From contig DASXEH010000082.1 in the NCBI GenBank assembly GCA_036490215.1, forward strand, positions 1-33,853: 33,853 bases of DNA, given 5' to 3'. The first letter of the stretch is position 1; the number at the start of each line of letters is the position of its first letter. The position numbers were made by a program, and so were the translations under genes. This stretch comes from JASHSH01 sp036490215 (GTDB taxonomy: Bacteria > Pseudomonadota > Alphaproteobacteria > Rhodospirillales > Magnetospirillaceae). Of the stretch, positions 7,792 to 16,401 are shown piece after piece. The notes under the pieces were generated by a model. It was given only the letters and a program-made list of their open reading frames with translations, ran no database searches and had not been told where the DNA came from.

Positions 7792-8268
7792 TCACGTAGC
7801 GCGGGCGCCAACCGCCTTCAGATAGGCGGCCAATAGTTGAGGATCGTCGATGGAACCGTGGTGATGCACCTGACGCCAGCGACCATCGACCCGCCGAAAG
7901 ATTCGGCTTGTGCGGATGGCGAGATCGAGCCGTGTGTTGTTGCCCTCTAGCGTTCCGCGTTCGCGGCCGACGGCATAGAAGACGTCGCCGACCACATGGA
8001 TCGTGTAGTCATGGAATTCGACCTGCACGCGACCGGCTGACTGAAAGACCCGCTCATAAACCGAGCGGATTTCCGACCAGCCCCGCTTGATTCCGCCAAC
8101 CGGATTGTCCATAGCGGCGTCGTCGGATGGCTCCCAGTTCTCTTCCATTAGGGCGAGATCGCGGCTGTTGAACGCCCGGTAGAATTGGGCCAGCGCCTGG
8201 ATCGGCTCATGCAACTCACCGAGCGGCTCCTGGCCGGTGATTGGTGTGTCGATGGTGCGGATCGGCAT
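7792..8268 (-). CDS. SnoaL/NTF2-like protein
   Basis: A 158-residue single-domain protein: IQALAQFYRAFNSRDLALMEENWEPSDDAAMDNPVGGIKRGWSEI is the N-terminal helix and strand pattern of the SnoaL-like (YybH-type) NTF2 fold, ending with FRRVDGRWRQVHHHGS. Members bind small hydrophobic ligands and some are cyclases or isomerases; others are stress-associated proteins without known chemistry. ATG 8268 follows GGAG at six bases and is preferred over the ATG at 8280, which has no site. It is the first gene of the minus-strand group running to 5231. Confidence 0.82.
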   Translation of the reverse strand: MPIRTIDTPITGQEPLGELHEPIQALAQFYRAFNSRDLALMEENWEPSDDAAMDNPVGGIKRGWSEIRSVYERVFQSAGRVQVEFHDYTIHVVGDVFYAVGRERGTLEGNNTRLDLAIRTSRIFRRVDGRWRQVHHHGSIDDPQLLAAYLKAVGARAT

Positions 8269-8710
8269 GGCGTACTCCATTTCATTGTCTGTATGAGAAC
8301 CCTTTTGCGCCCAAGTCGTTTCGTCGGCGCGATGTCAAGAGCGGTTGGATTTTCGAATGACATGTATCAAACGGATAAATTCACCCGCCGAGGCTCGGAT
8401 TGGCGTCTGGAAGCGAAGCTAGGTCGTAAGTTCCTCCCGCGACGGCGCTGACCGAAGCCGAACACCCACGAAACGCGCGTGCGGAGCTGTTGGAAGTCGG
8501 GGAAGGCTTGCGGTAAGGAAGTCAACAATGACGCGATTTCCGCTACAACGGCCAGGACCCTGCTCTCAGGACCTGTTCGTGTTCGCCGAGAAACTGCTGC
8601 GAGGCGGTGTGTGGAGAGCGGTGTGGCAATGGCCGGATACAGCATCTGTCGTTCGAGCCCAAAGTTGATTGGAGGACCGCCACAATGTGGGAGCCGGTTC
8701 GACTCTAGTT
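8269..8710. other. 442-base stretch without a convincing gene
   Basis: Several short frames are open on both strands, among them a 46-codon plus-strand frame starting at ATG 8528 with plausible but unrecognised composition. None has both a good start and a recognisable product. The left part must contain the promoter for the minus-strand group starting at 8268. A GGTTCGACTC sequence near 8696 resembles a tRNA T-arm but its stem does not close. Confidence 0.5.
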
Positions 8711-9223
8711 TCAGGAATTTGTTCGGCGGGCTAAATGTTCATAAGTGATTTGCCAAGGATCGCTCTCGGAAGATTTTTTTTCCTCGCCGATCCAATGAAA
8801 GCTGTTGGCAGTGATCTCGGTGAAACGCCATCGCGTTTTCAGGCCGCGCGAGTCATCGCCGATCTGGACAATGTCACCACCCTCTGCCCGTCCGATCTGA
8901 CGCGAGTAATCTTGGTTGAGCGGGTCGGCCCAGATGATATGCCAGCCACCGATCCCGGGATCGAAGATGCGCAAAGTCGTGCCATACATCGTGGACGGCG
9001 CGGGTCGCGTGGGCCTGATCCAAATGTCCTGAATCGCGCGGCCTTCGAGCACCCAGCCGAAATGAATTTCCCCAGTCGATTTCTGGACTGTGCCGTCGTC
9101 GAGGTGATGGACCGTGTCCATTTCCCAGCTTCCAATTAACCATCCATACAGGTCCATGTCTTTCGCTCGCTCGGCTGGGGGACCTTCGGATCCGAGAGCG
9201 GTGAGAAACGGAGAAATCGTCAT
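8711..9223 (-). CDS. DUF1579-like protein, paralogue B
   Basis: From ATG 9223 the protein has 170 residues (MTISPFLTALGSEGPPAERAKDM...). It shares GSW and WVLEGRAIQD motifs with paralogue A at 7194-7730, and the same overall length, so the two are paralogues within one element. A second ATG at 9241 would add six residues; an open frame continues to 9415 but overlaps the sigma-factor gene and is unlikely to be translated. It lies 145 bases downstream of the ECF sigma gene on the same strand and may be a target or partner of it. Function unknown. Confidence 0.7.
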   Translation of the reverse strand: MTISPFLTALGSEGPPAERAKDMDLYGWLIGSWEMDTVHHLDDGTVQKSTGEIHFGWVLEGRAIQDIWIRPTRPAPSTMYGTTLRIFDPGIGGWHIIWADPLNQDYSRQIGRAEGGDIVQIGDDSRGLKTRWRFTEITANSFHWIGEEKKSSESDPWQITYEHLARRTNS

Positions 9224-9368
9224 CGTCAAACTGCCCTTCATTTCCCAGTGATGGATTATTTCAACCTCTGATAATTGATTGATTTGGGCCTTCGCCAAAG
9301 CCGATTCGACCCCAGGCTCATCGCAGCGCCGATAAAGGCGGCGTCCAACTTCGAGCGTCCCGGGTCGT

Positions 9369-10268
9369 TCAACCGAACAAGAGGACCTCCGCACCTTCAA
9401 TCGCATAGTGAGCATGACGAAAGTCTCGGATGTTCATCAGCTTGTCCCCTACCCAATGCAGCAGAACGAAATACGATGGCGCCGCGGACGGATCGCGGGG
9501 ATCGCACACGAGGAGCGCGGGACGCCGGTCGACAAAGCCCGGCACAAAACGCCAATCGTCGACGTCAGTGTAATTGTGAAAATATCTCCCCACCTCGCCC
9601 TTGCCATTCATGCGCGTCCTATTGACGAGTTCCAGTCGCACCTCATCGGCGAGCATGTCACGCACAGCATCGAAGTCGCGCGCATTGAAGCGGTCGATGT
9701 ATTTGGCCAGGAGCAAACGCTCCGGCTCGGCCAGAGGAGGCAGGGATAGGTCCTCGGGTTCGTTGGCGATTTCCCGCAGTCTCTTGCGGCCACGATTCAA
9801 TGCGGCCTTGATGGCCGGGACGCTCGTGCGTGTGACCTGACTGATCTCGTCCAGCGAGTGACCGAGCACATCCATTAGGATGACACAGCTTCGCTGTGCC
9901 ACTGGCAACCGCATGAAGGTGCTCAGGCTCGCCGCAGCAGCGTGACGATCCGGTTCAAGGCTCACCATCGTAGCAATCATCTCTAACTCCTCAGTGGAAT
10001 GGAGGGCCTCGTAGCGCCGCCGCCGACGCAAAAAATCCAGCGCGGCGTTGTGAGCGATGCGAAACAGCCATCCGTCGAGATCGGCGATCGATCCGGCTTT
10101 CGGGAGCGCGTTAATCGCCTTTATCAGCGCCTCCTGAACCACATCCTCGCCATCGATCACCGAGCCCGTCATGCGCGCGCAGTAACGGTGCAGCTTCGGC
10201 CGCAGTTCGCCGAGACGCCCAGTGAGCGCATCGGGATCTTCGCCGGCTTCAGCTCCGGATGGGCTCAT
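9369..10268 (-). CDS. ECF sigma factor with SnoaL-like C-terminal domain
   Basis: This 299-residue protein directs RNA polymerase to a small regulon. Region 2 (about 20-95) shows RYCARMTGSVIDGEDVVQEALIKA and LFRIAHNAALDFLRRRRR. Region 4 (about 125-175) shows LPVAQRSCVILMDVLGHSLDEIS and SVPAIKAALNRGRKRL. After a linker, residues 190-299 form an NTF2/SnoaL-like domain (LLAKYIDRFNARDFDAVRDMLADEVRLEL). ECF sigmas with such a domain, for example the SigJ and ECF41-like groups, are regulated by that domain instead of a separate anti-sigma factor, and none is seen nearby. The DGGGK signature of ECF41 is not present. The small gene at 10287-10595 lies 18 bases upstream and is probably in the same transcript. 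Confidence 0.9.
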   Translation of the reverse strand: MSPSGAEAGEDPDALTGRLGELRPKLHRYCARMTGSVIDGEDVVQEALIKAINALPKAGSIADLDGWLFRIAHNAALDFLRRRRRYEALHSTEELEMIATMVSLEPDRHAAAASLSTFMRLPVAQRSCVILMDVLGHSLDEISQVTRTSVPAIKAALNRGRKRLREIANEPEDLSLPPLAEPERLLLAKYIDRFNARDFDAVRDMLADEVRLELVNRTRMNGKGEVGRYFHNYTDVDDWRFVPGFVDRRPALLVCDPRDPSAAPSYFVLLHWVGDKLMNIRDFRHAHYAIEGAEVLLFG

Positions 10269-10286
10269 GGCTTTGTCCTCACGCGC

Positions 10287-10595
10287 TCATGGCTCGCCAA
10301 ACATCCGGTAATTGCCGACGATGGTGGCGTCGTTTTGTTGCGGCGGCTCGACGCAACGCTCTTTGAGACCCGATTGGAAGGAACGGAACGCCTCCAGTCG
10401 CGGGATCGGACTGGCGCCGTCCTCGGTGTCCGCGATGCTCACATGTATGAACGTGCCGTCGCCGAGCCTCAACGCAAGGTACCGTACATCCTCCCGAGAC
10501 GTCCCACGCAATTCCTGGAACACCGCCTGGATCAAGCGTTCGTTATCGTCCGCCGATTTGGGCTTCGTCTGGTAGCTGACCACGGTCAGTTTCAT
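10287..10595 (-). CDS. Small conserved protein upstream of the ECF sigma gene
   Basis: A 102-residue protein starting MKLTVVSYQTKPKSADDNERLIQAVFQEL and containing VRYLALRLGDGTFIHVS and an acidic, Phe-rich second half. The repeating beta-alpha-beta pattern suggests a ferredoxin-like dimeric barrel of the monooxygenase-like type. I know similar small proteins beside ECF sigma genes but no established function. The ATG at 10595 follows GGAG at six bases, better than the start codons at 10607 and 10616. It heads the sigma-factor transcript and is divergent from the DHA2 transporter gene. Confidence 0.7.
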   Translation of the reverse strand: MKLTVVSYQTKPKSADDNERLIQAVFQELRGTSREDVRYLALRLGDGTFIHVSIADTEDGASPIPRLEAFRSFQSGLKERCVEPPQQNDATIVGNYRMFGEP

Positions 10596-10756
10596 CGGGT
10601 TCTCCATTGGCCGCAAGTTTCGATCTCACCACTGAAGACGTCCCGAACACGCGAAAAGATTCGCGGGAACAAAAATTTCCCATCGCTGAATCCTTCGGTC
10701 GGAACGGTTCGTCTTCATGGCGTGGACCGTTGAACTGCAGCCACGAGGAGATTGCC
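10596..10756. promoter_or_regulatory. Divergent promoter region with nested inverted repeats
   Basis: These 161 bases separate the sigma-factor transcript (minus) from the DHA2 transporter (plus). They contain CGCGAA (10650-10655) with TTCGCG (10660-10665), and directly next to it GGGAA (10665-10669) with TTCCC (10677-10681). GAGGAG at 10745-10750 is the ribosome-binding site of the transporter. These are plausible operator sites; no clear -35/-10 pair is recognised. Confidence 0.4.
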
Positions 10757-12212
10757 ATGATAGAGCAGAACGAAAAGGCGAATAAATCCTGGGTGTTAGC
10801 ACTCGTCTCGATTGCGTCCTGCATGGTCGCGCTCGACGCCATGGTTGTCACCACAGCCTTGAGCGCCATCCGGGTCAGCCTCGGGGCCTCGCTTGAATCG
10901 CTCGAGTGGACCGTCAACGCCTACAATCTGAGCTTTGCCGTGTTGTTGCTGACCGGCATCGCTCGGCGACCGCTTCGGACGCAGGCGCATGTTCTGCTAC
11001 GGCATCGCACTGTTCGCTGGCGGATCGGCCGCATGTGGGCTGGCGACCAGCGTTGGCTGGCTGATTGCGGCACGCGCCCTCCAAGGGGCCGGCGCGGCGC
11101 TCGTTGTGCCGCTCGCGATGGCGCTTCTGGGCGCGGCCTTTTGCCGCGAAGAGCGCGGGAAGGCCCTTGGTCTCTTCAGCGGTGTCACGGGCGTCGCGCT
11201 CATCGCCGGGCCGGTGGTCGGCGGTGCTATTGCTCAGGGCTTGGCGTGGCAGTGGATCTTCTGGATCAATCTGCCGATCGCCGCGATTGTCATCCCGCTA
11301 GCGGCGCGTCGCATCGACGAGAGCTTCGGGTCAAGCTCGGCTCTCGACATCCCCGGAATTGGGTTGGTGACGGGCTCCGCGCTCGGCTTGGCCTGGGGCC
11401 TGATGCGCGGGAACGGTGCGGGCTGGAGCAGCCTCGAAGTTGTCACGATGCTCGGGACCGGCCTGGTGCTGGCCGCCGCCTTCGTCGGCTGGGAACTGCG
11501 GGCGCGCGAGCCGATGGTGCCGATGCGGTTCTTCCGCTCTCGCGCCTTCGCATCGGGCACCGCGTCGAGCTTCTTCTTCTATGCCTCGATGTATGGCGTC
11601 CTGTTCTTCCTGCCGCAGTTCCTCCAGACCGCGCAGGGCGTTGGGCCCTTCGGTGCCGGCGTGCGACTGCTGCCCTGGACCGCCACGCTGTTCGTCGTGG
11701 CACCATTCGCTGGGAAGTTGGTCAACCGGGTCGGCGAACGCCCGCTCGTCGTCGGCGGTCTCATCCTGCAAGCGCTCGGTATGGCGTGGATTGGACTGAT
11801 CGCTTCGTCCGGCCTGGCTTATGTGCAGCTTGTCATTCCTCTGATCTTCGCCGGCGCGGGCGTCTCGATGGCGATGCCCGCGGCCCAGAATGCTGTCTTG
11901 AATGCGGTCTCGGGCGCCGAGGTCGGCAAGGCGTCGGGCACCTTCAATATGTTGCGCTATCTCGGCGGGGTGTTTGGCATCGCCGTCCTTGTCGCCGTGT
12001 TTGCGCACACGAGCAACTTCCACACCGCCCAGGCTTTCAGCGAAGGCTTTGCAGTGGCGATTCGTGTCTCGGCCGGCCTGTCGGTCGTGGCTGCCATTGC
12101 GGGCTTGTGGCTGCCACGCGCCGCAACCGCAGAGTCAAGCAGGGCCGCGGTCGCGCGCCGCGAGAGACAGATCGTTCCTGCGATGAGCCGTTACCAAGCG
12201 GACCAGGCGTAA
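10757..12212 (+). pseudogene. DHA2-family (EmrB/QacA) MFS transporter, frameshifted
   Basis: The gene starts MIEQNEKANKSWVLALVSIASCMVALDAMVVTTALSAI, the classic first helix of 14-helix drug efflux proteins with the D-x-M/T-V-V motif. The frame is broken near 10964: frame one gives NLSFAVLLLTGIA up to GCT at 10961-10963, then one C, and the expected motif A GDRFGRRRMFCYG continues in another frame from 10965. One extra base, or two missing ones (GCT C-- GGC), explains this. The second frame runs to 12212 with WQWIFWINLPIAA and a complete C-terminal half. A GTG or ATG restart at 10989 would give a truncated protein without the first two helices. It may be a true pseudogene or a sequencing error. 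The intact form would export small molecules. Confidence 0.85.
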
Positions 12213-12270
12213 ACTTGCGGCTGCCCAAAGTGGCATCCCCGCAACCGGCGCACCAATCGGAGAGTCAAAG

Positions 12271-12999
12271 ATGAACACAATCGCAACCTCTCATCCCCCG
12301 GTGGTATCCAGAGACGAGTGGCTCGTCGAGCGGAAGAAACTGCTGACGCACGAAAAGGAGCTGACCAAACAGCGCGACCGCATCAATGCCGAGCGGCGCC
12401 GGCTACCAATGGTGAAGATCGACAATGACTATGTCTTCGACGGCCCGAACGGCAAACAAAACCTCAAAGCTCTGTTCGAGGGTCGCCGGCAACTCATCGT
12501 CTATCACTTCATGTTCGACCCGAGCTGGGACAAGGGGTGCCCGGCTTGCACGAGGCATGTCGATGCAATCGGTGACTTGTCCCGGCTGAACGACCTCGAC
12601 ACGACTTTCGTGCTGGTGTCACGCGGCCCGCTCCCGAAGCTCGAAGCCTACAAGGCGGAAAAGGGTTGGAAGCTCCCTTGGTTTTCTTCGTACGGCAGCG
12701 ATTTCAACTACGACTTTCACGTGATGAACGACGAGACGGTGGCACCTGTCGAATACAACTATCGAAACCATGCTGATTTGAAGGCAAGTGGTGCTCCCAA
12801 CGCCACACAGGGCGAGGAGCATGGCCTCAGCGTATTCTTTAGTCTGGGCGACGACGTGTTCCACACCTATTCCGTCTATGCACGCGGCACTGAAACCCTC
12901 ACGGATGTCCGAAGCCTGCTCGATGTGACACCTTACGGGCGCCAGCAGGACTTCGAGGATTCGCCGGCCGGTTGGCCTCAGCGACCGACCTATGGATAG
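12271..12999 (+). CDS. DUF899 thioredoxin-like protein
   Basis: The 242-residue protein has the DUF899 layout: VVSRDEWLVERKKLLTHEKE at the start, ERRRLPMVKIDNDYVFDGP, then LIVYHFMFDPSWDKGCPACT near residue 90 with a CPAC redox-like motif, and KGWKLPWFSSYGSDFNYDF. The fold is thioredoxin-like. The biochemical role is not established, although members are often annotated as thioredoxin-family stress proteins. GGAGAG lies seven bases before the ATG. It follows the frameshifted transporter by 58 bases in the same direction and may share its transcript. Confidence 0.85.
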   Translation: MNTIATSHPPVVSRDEWLVERKKLLTHEKELTKQRDRINAERRRLPMVKIDNDYVFDGPNGKQNLKALFEGRRQLIVYHFMFDPSWDKGCPACTRHVDAIGDLSRLNDLDTTFVLVSRGPLPKLEAYKAEKGWKLPWFSSYGSDFNYDFHVMNDETVAPVEYNYRNHADLKASGAPNATQGEEHGLSVFFSLGDDVFHTYSVYARGTETLTDVRSLLDVTPYGRQQDFEDSPAGWPQRPTYG

Positions 13000-13108
13000 T
13001 CCGCGAGGAGTTGCGACGCTGTCCCCCACGCTGCCCCTTGATAATTCTGAGCACCACACTGGCGGATCTCGGTTTTCGGCCGGGATGATCCTCAGTGGAT
13101 AGACCACC

Positions 13109-13996
13109 ATGGATATTCTCGATCTCAGACATCTCGCGACTGCAATTGAGGCCGGCAACTTTTCGCGGGCAGCAAGGCAGCTCGGGCTGAATCCCGCTAC
13201 GGTGAGCCGACGAATTGCGCGCCTTGAGGATGAGATCGGCGTGACGCTCTTCGAGCGAGGACCGTTCGGCATACGCATGACCACAGTGGGCGAGATGATT
13301 GTGGTCCATGTCCGTCGCGCGCTTGAGGACTTCGAGGCGATCGCGAGGGTGGGGCAGAATGGAGGCGCAGGACAGATTGGGAGCATCAGGCTCGGCGTGA
13401 GAATGCCGCCGATCGGAGATCCGCTCCAGAGCCTGCTGTCGGCTTGGCGGGATGAGCATCGCTCCGTCCGCCTTACGGTCTATGAATTGAATGATCACCA
13501 GATCAACGCGGCTCTGTCAGAGCGGCGCCTCGACGTTGCCTTCATCACCCATCACTCGGTTCAGCCAGGCAGCGTTACCATCCCGGTGTATCGCGAACGC
13601 ATTTATGCGGCAGTTCCGGAGTCACATGTTCTCGCCGCTGAGCGACGGGTAACTTGGGATATGCTTCGTTCGGAGATCGTGCTGACCCAAGGCTGGGACG
13701 ACAGCCATGTTGCACGAGAGTTCTTTGCATCGCTCCTCGGCAGTGGCGTGTCATTCTCCGCGCACGCTGTAAGCAAACAGACCATTATGGCTCTGATCGC
13801 ATGCGGCTTTGGTGTGACGTTGGCCACAGCCAGCCAGGCGCAGGTCCATTTTCCAGGCATTGTATATCGTCCAGTGTGTGAGGATGACGCATGGGTTCAC
13901 GTCGATCTGGCATGGATGGTGGAGAACAAGGATTCCGCGGTCGGACGCTTCGTGGCGTTCATGCGCGACGAGTCTCGCATACTGCGTTCGTCATGA
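13109..13996 (+). CDS. LysR-type transcriptional regulator
   Basis: A 295-residue regulator with the N-terminal LysR winged HTH (MDILDLRHLATAIEAGNFSRAARQLGLNPATVSRRIARLEDEIGVTLFER, residues 1-50) and a C-terminal co-inducer domain. It is the only LysR gene in the window. Its last six bases overlap the convergent DUF2274 gene. A LysR gene at this spot, beyond the end of the trb operon, recurs in related alphaproteobacterial ICEs as far as I know. Its target may be the neighbouring cargo or the element itself; the sequence does not tell. The ATG at 13109 has only a weak ribosome-binding site. Confidence 0.9.
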   Translation: MDILDLRHLATAIEAGNFSRAARQLGLNPATVSRRIARLEDEIGVTLFERGPFGIRMTTVGEMIVVHVRRALEDFEAIARVGQNGGAGQIGSIRLGVRMPPIGDPLQSLLSAWRDEHRSVRLTVYELNDHQINAALSERRLDVAFITHHSVQPGSVTIPVYRERIYAAVPESHVLAAERRVTWDMLRSEIVLTQGWDDSHVAREFFASLLGSGVSFSAHAVSKQTIMALIACGFGVTLATASQAQVHFPGIVYRPVCEDDAWVHVDLAWMVENKDSAVGRFVAFMRDESRILRSS

Positions 13997-14218
13997 GCCG
14001 GCCCGGCCGCGCTTGAGCCTAGAAAATGCTCGATCGGTCGCCATGAACCGATTGAGCATGGGCGCGATCAGTTTCGCGAGGTCGAGTCGTTCCTTTCCCG
14101 TCTGCTGCGAGAGCAGCTCCGCATATTTGAGAAGGTCGCGGTGGATTGTCGCCGGCAATTCAATCGTCAGCTTGGTCGGCTTGTCGTCTTCGATGGTGCT
14201 CAGCTTCAGCTTGTTCAT
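13991..14218 (-). CDS. DUF2274 small protein, last gene of the trb operon
   Basis: A 75-residue protein, MNKLKLSTIEDDKPTKLTIELPATIHRDLLKYAELLSQQTGK, with the ribbon-helix-helix-like strand and helices of DUF2274. Such proteins sit directly after trbI in this ICE family. They probably bind DNA and may regulate the operon, but this is inferred from fold only. It begins 12 bases after the trbI stop and is the most distal gene of the transcript. It overlaps the LysR gene tail to tail by six bases. Confidence 0.85.
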   Translation of the reverse strand: MNKLKLSTIEDDKPTKLTIELPATIHRDLLKYAELLSQQTGKERLDLAKLIAPMLNRFMATDRAFSRLKRGRAGS

Positions 14219-14230
14219 CCAAGTTCTCCG

Positions 14231-15415
14231 TCATCCTTTATAAGGTTCAAGCACGAGATCGTGCGTGACCAATACCCGCACCGCGAAGCCCGGTCGGATC
14301 GTGATTGTGGGCTGAATGTTGAGAGCGTGGCCGACGACTTGCTGCCCGACCTGATTGAAGCTTTGCGAGGCACCTTGCCGGATCGCCTGCGCCAAGTTGT
14401 TTTCGGAGTCGCTGGTGCCCGCCTCGGCGCCAACAGAAAGAAGTGTGGAGAGGATCGCCGCCTTGAACAGCATGCCCCAATGGTTGTCGACCTCGTCCTC
14501 GAGACCCGCATAACCTTCGGCGTCTGCACCGGGTTGGCGCTCCAGCACGATCGACTTCCCATTTGGCATGATGAGGCGGTTCCAGACCAACAACGCGCGC
14601 GATTGGCCGAACGCAATCTGCGCATCGTACTGTCCGACCAGCCGCGCACCCTGCGGGATCAGCAGGATCTTGCCGGTTGGGCTGTCATAGACGGCTTCGG
14701 TCACTTGTGCGGTGACTTGGCCGGGTAGGTCCGATCGTAGCCCAGTGATGAGAGACGCTGGGATGACGGCGCCGGCCTGCAGTAAATATTGGCTGGCGGG
14801 CGGTTGGACGCGATCGGTGCTGGTCATCCGCCGATCGATATTGCCGTTGAGGAACGCGACCTTGTGATCCTGCGATGCCAGATCGCTCGATGCGCCGTTT
14901 GTTGCTGTTGCGCTGGGCTGCGCGACCGCCGGCGACAGCGAAGGCGCAACGGTCTTCTGACCGATATTCGCTGTCGCAAAGAGATGGCTCGTCCGTGCCG
15001 CCTCCTGTTCCTGCGCGATTCGCTGTTCCTCCGGGGTCGGGCCAGCGGCGGGCATAGGCATGCCGGGCGCCGGCGCGCCGGCGTTAAGGATTGGTTTCCC
15101 GAGATCGCCGGGCAGCGGCGGCCCGAGCTGCGGCGCCGGCTTGGGGAGGCCGGTATAATCGCGGGGCAGGTTCGCCAGGCCGTCAGGCGTATTGCGATTA
15201 TTGGTATTGTAAAGTTCGGAGCCCGTGGTGTGGTGCTGGGGCTTGAGCGCAAAGAACAAGGCGCCACCGATGCCGATCGCCGCAGCGGCGCACAGCCCGA
15301 GGAGCGCCTTGCGTGAGAGCCGCGTGACCGGCGGCCGACTTGACCGCAGCCGCATTTCTTCGGTGGGACGATTGGCGCCGCTCGCCGCCCCCTCGTCATG
15401 CGACGAGTCCGTCAC
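14231..15415 (-). CDS. trbI: Conjugal transfer protein TrbI (VirB10-like)
   Basis: TrbI spans the envelope and links the inner-membrane motor to the outer-membrane pore of the mating apparatus. The 394-residue protein starts at GTG 15415, which overlaps the trbG stop as GTGA; the longer open frame runs back through trbG. It has a short cytoplasmic N-terminus, one membrane helix (LSRKALLGLCAAAAIGIGGALFFAL, about 37-60), a Pro-rich periplasmic part, and a C-terminal VirB10 domain with AGAVIPASLITGLRSDLPGQVTAQV and LIPQGARLVGQYDAQIAFGQSR. Confidence 0.93.
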   Translation of the reverse strand: MTDSSHDEGAASGANRPTEEMRLRSSRPPVTRLSRKALLGLCAAAAIGIGGALFFALKPQHHTTGSELYNTNNRNTPDGLANLPRDYTGLPKPAPQLGPPLPGDLGKPILNAGAPAPGMPMPAAGPTPEEQRIAQEQEAARTSHLFATANIGQKTVAPSLSPAVAQPSATATNGASSDLASQDHKVAFLNGNIDRRMTSTDRVQPPASQYLLQAGAVIPASLITGLRSDLPGQVTAQVTEAVYDSPTGKILLIPQGARLVGQYDAQIAFGQSRALLVWNRLIMPNGKSIVLERQPGADAEGYAGLEDEVDNHWGMLFKAAILSTLLSVGAEAGTSDSENNLAQAIRQGASQSFNQVGQQVVGHALNIQPTITIRPGFAVRVLVTHDLVLEPYKG

Positions 15416-16401
15416 GACCGCGGCCTCCCATCGGTACGGACAATGCGCACGACTTGCTGGTGCTTGCCGCCGAGCTTGAGTTCTGCCGCGGCAAAGAGCC
15501 GATCGACGATCATATGGTTGCCCTTGACGCGATAGTTGACGAGCTGTCCGTCGCCCTCGGCGCCGATGACCCAAAGCGGCGGCAACTCTCCCTGTGATAT
15601 CCCGGTTGGAAACTCGATGAACACCTGACGGCCATCGTCGAACGCGTGCAACGGCCGCCAGGCGGGATTGTCGCCTTCAATGCGATAACGGAAGTTCAGC
15701 GCGTTGATGTCGACGCCGGTCGCAACGGGCGCTGCGGCATCGGCCGCCACATTTTGTTGGCGTAGCGCGATGAGCTGGTCTTCGGCATAGGCCCAGGAGA
15801 CCGACGCCATATAGGTCTTCTCGTCCGAATGGAGCTCGAGATGATAGGTCCGCCGATCGGTATTGATGACGAGGTTGGTGATAAGGTCGGCGCGCGTCGG
15901 CTTCACAAGGATATGGATTCGCTTCGTCGGGCCGCCGCCGCTCTCGGTGTCGCCGATGATCCAGCGCACAGTATCTCCCGCGGCGACGGGACCGGAGCCG
16001 ACAAGCTGTTCGCCCGGCTCGAGCGCGATGTCGGTGATTTCACCCGGGGCGGCGTAGACCTGATAGAGCGCGCCATCGGAGAAGGGATAGACCTGGATGG
16101 CGTTGAGATAGCCCGCCCGCGTCGGCTGAATGCGCGCCGCTCCGTTCGCTTGATCGACGCGGGCGTGTGGGTCGGCCGCCTCAGGAGGCGCCTTCGAATT
16201 TCCCGGAAGCGGCTTGAGCTGGCCGGGTAACGGCAACAGCTTCGGCAATTCTACGATCTGCACAGGCTTGGGTGGATCGGGCTGGAGCGCCGCCGGTTTC
16301 GGTGTGTTGTCGTAGCTGATCTCGGGTGGCTTCCATGCGGTTGCGCAGGCGCCGAGGGAAACGGAAGTAAGCAAGAGGGTTGCAAGCGTGGCGATGCGCA
16401 T
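15412..16401 (-). CDS. trbG: Conjugal transfer lipoprotein TrbG (VirB9-like)
   Basis: TrbG forms the outer ring of the transfer pore with TrbI. The 329-residue protein begins MRIATLATLLLTSVSLGAC, a lipoprotein signal with lipobox LGAC, so it is probably anchored through Cys19. The VirB9 domain shows VYPFSDGALYQVYAAPGEITDIALEPGEQL, RTYHLELHS and ALNFRYRI, and near the end VFIEFPTGISQGELPPLWVIG. ATG 16401 overlaps the trbF stop as TGATG and places the signal peptide at the start, so it is preferred over the longer frame. Its own stop overlaps the trbI start. Confidence 0.94.
   Translation of the reverse strand: MRIATLATLLLTSVSLGACATAWKPPEISYDNTPKPAALQPDPPKPVQIVELPKLLPLPGQLKPLPGNSKAPPEAADPHARVDQANGAARIQPTRAGYLNAIQVYPFSDGALYQVYAAPGEITDIALEPGEQLVGSGPVAAGDTVRWIIGDTESGGGPTKRIHILVKPTRADLITNLVINTDRRTYHLELHSDEKTYMASVSWAYAEDQLIALRQQNVAADAAAPVATGVDINALNFRYRIEGDNPAWRPLHAFDDGRQVFIEFPTGISQGELPPLWVIGAEGDGQLVNYRVKGNHMIVDRLFAAAELKLGGKHQQVVRIVRTDGRPRS

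Noticed and set aside
8690..8715. A GGTTCGACTC sequence resembling a tRNA T-arm
   Set aside because: The stem on the 3' side does not pair, and no anticodon or acceptor stem can be built.
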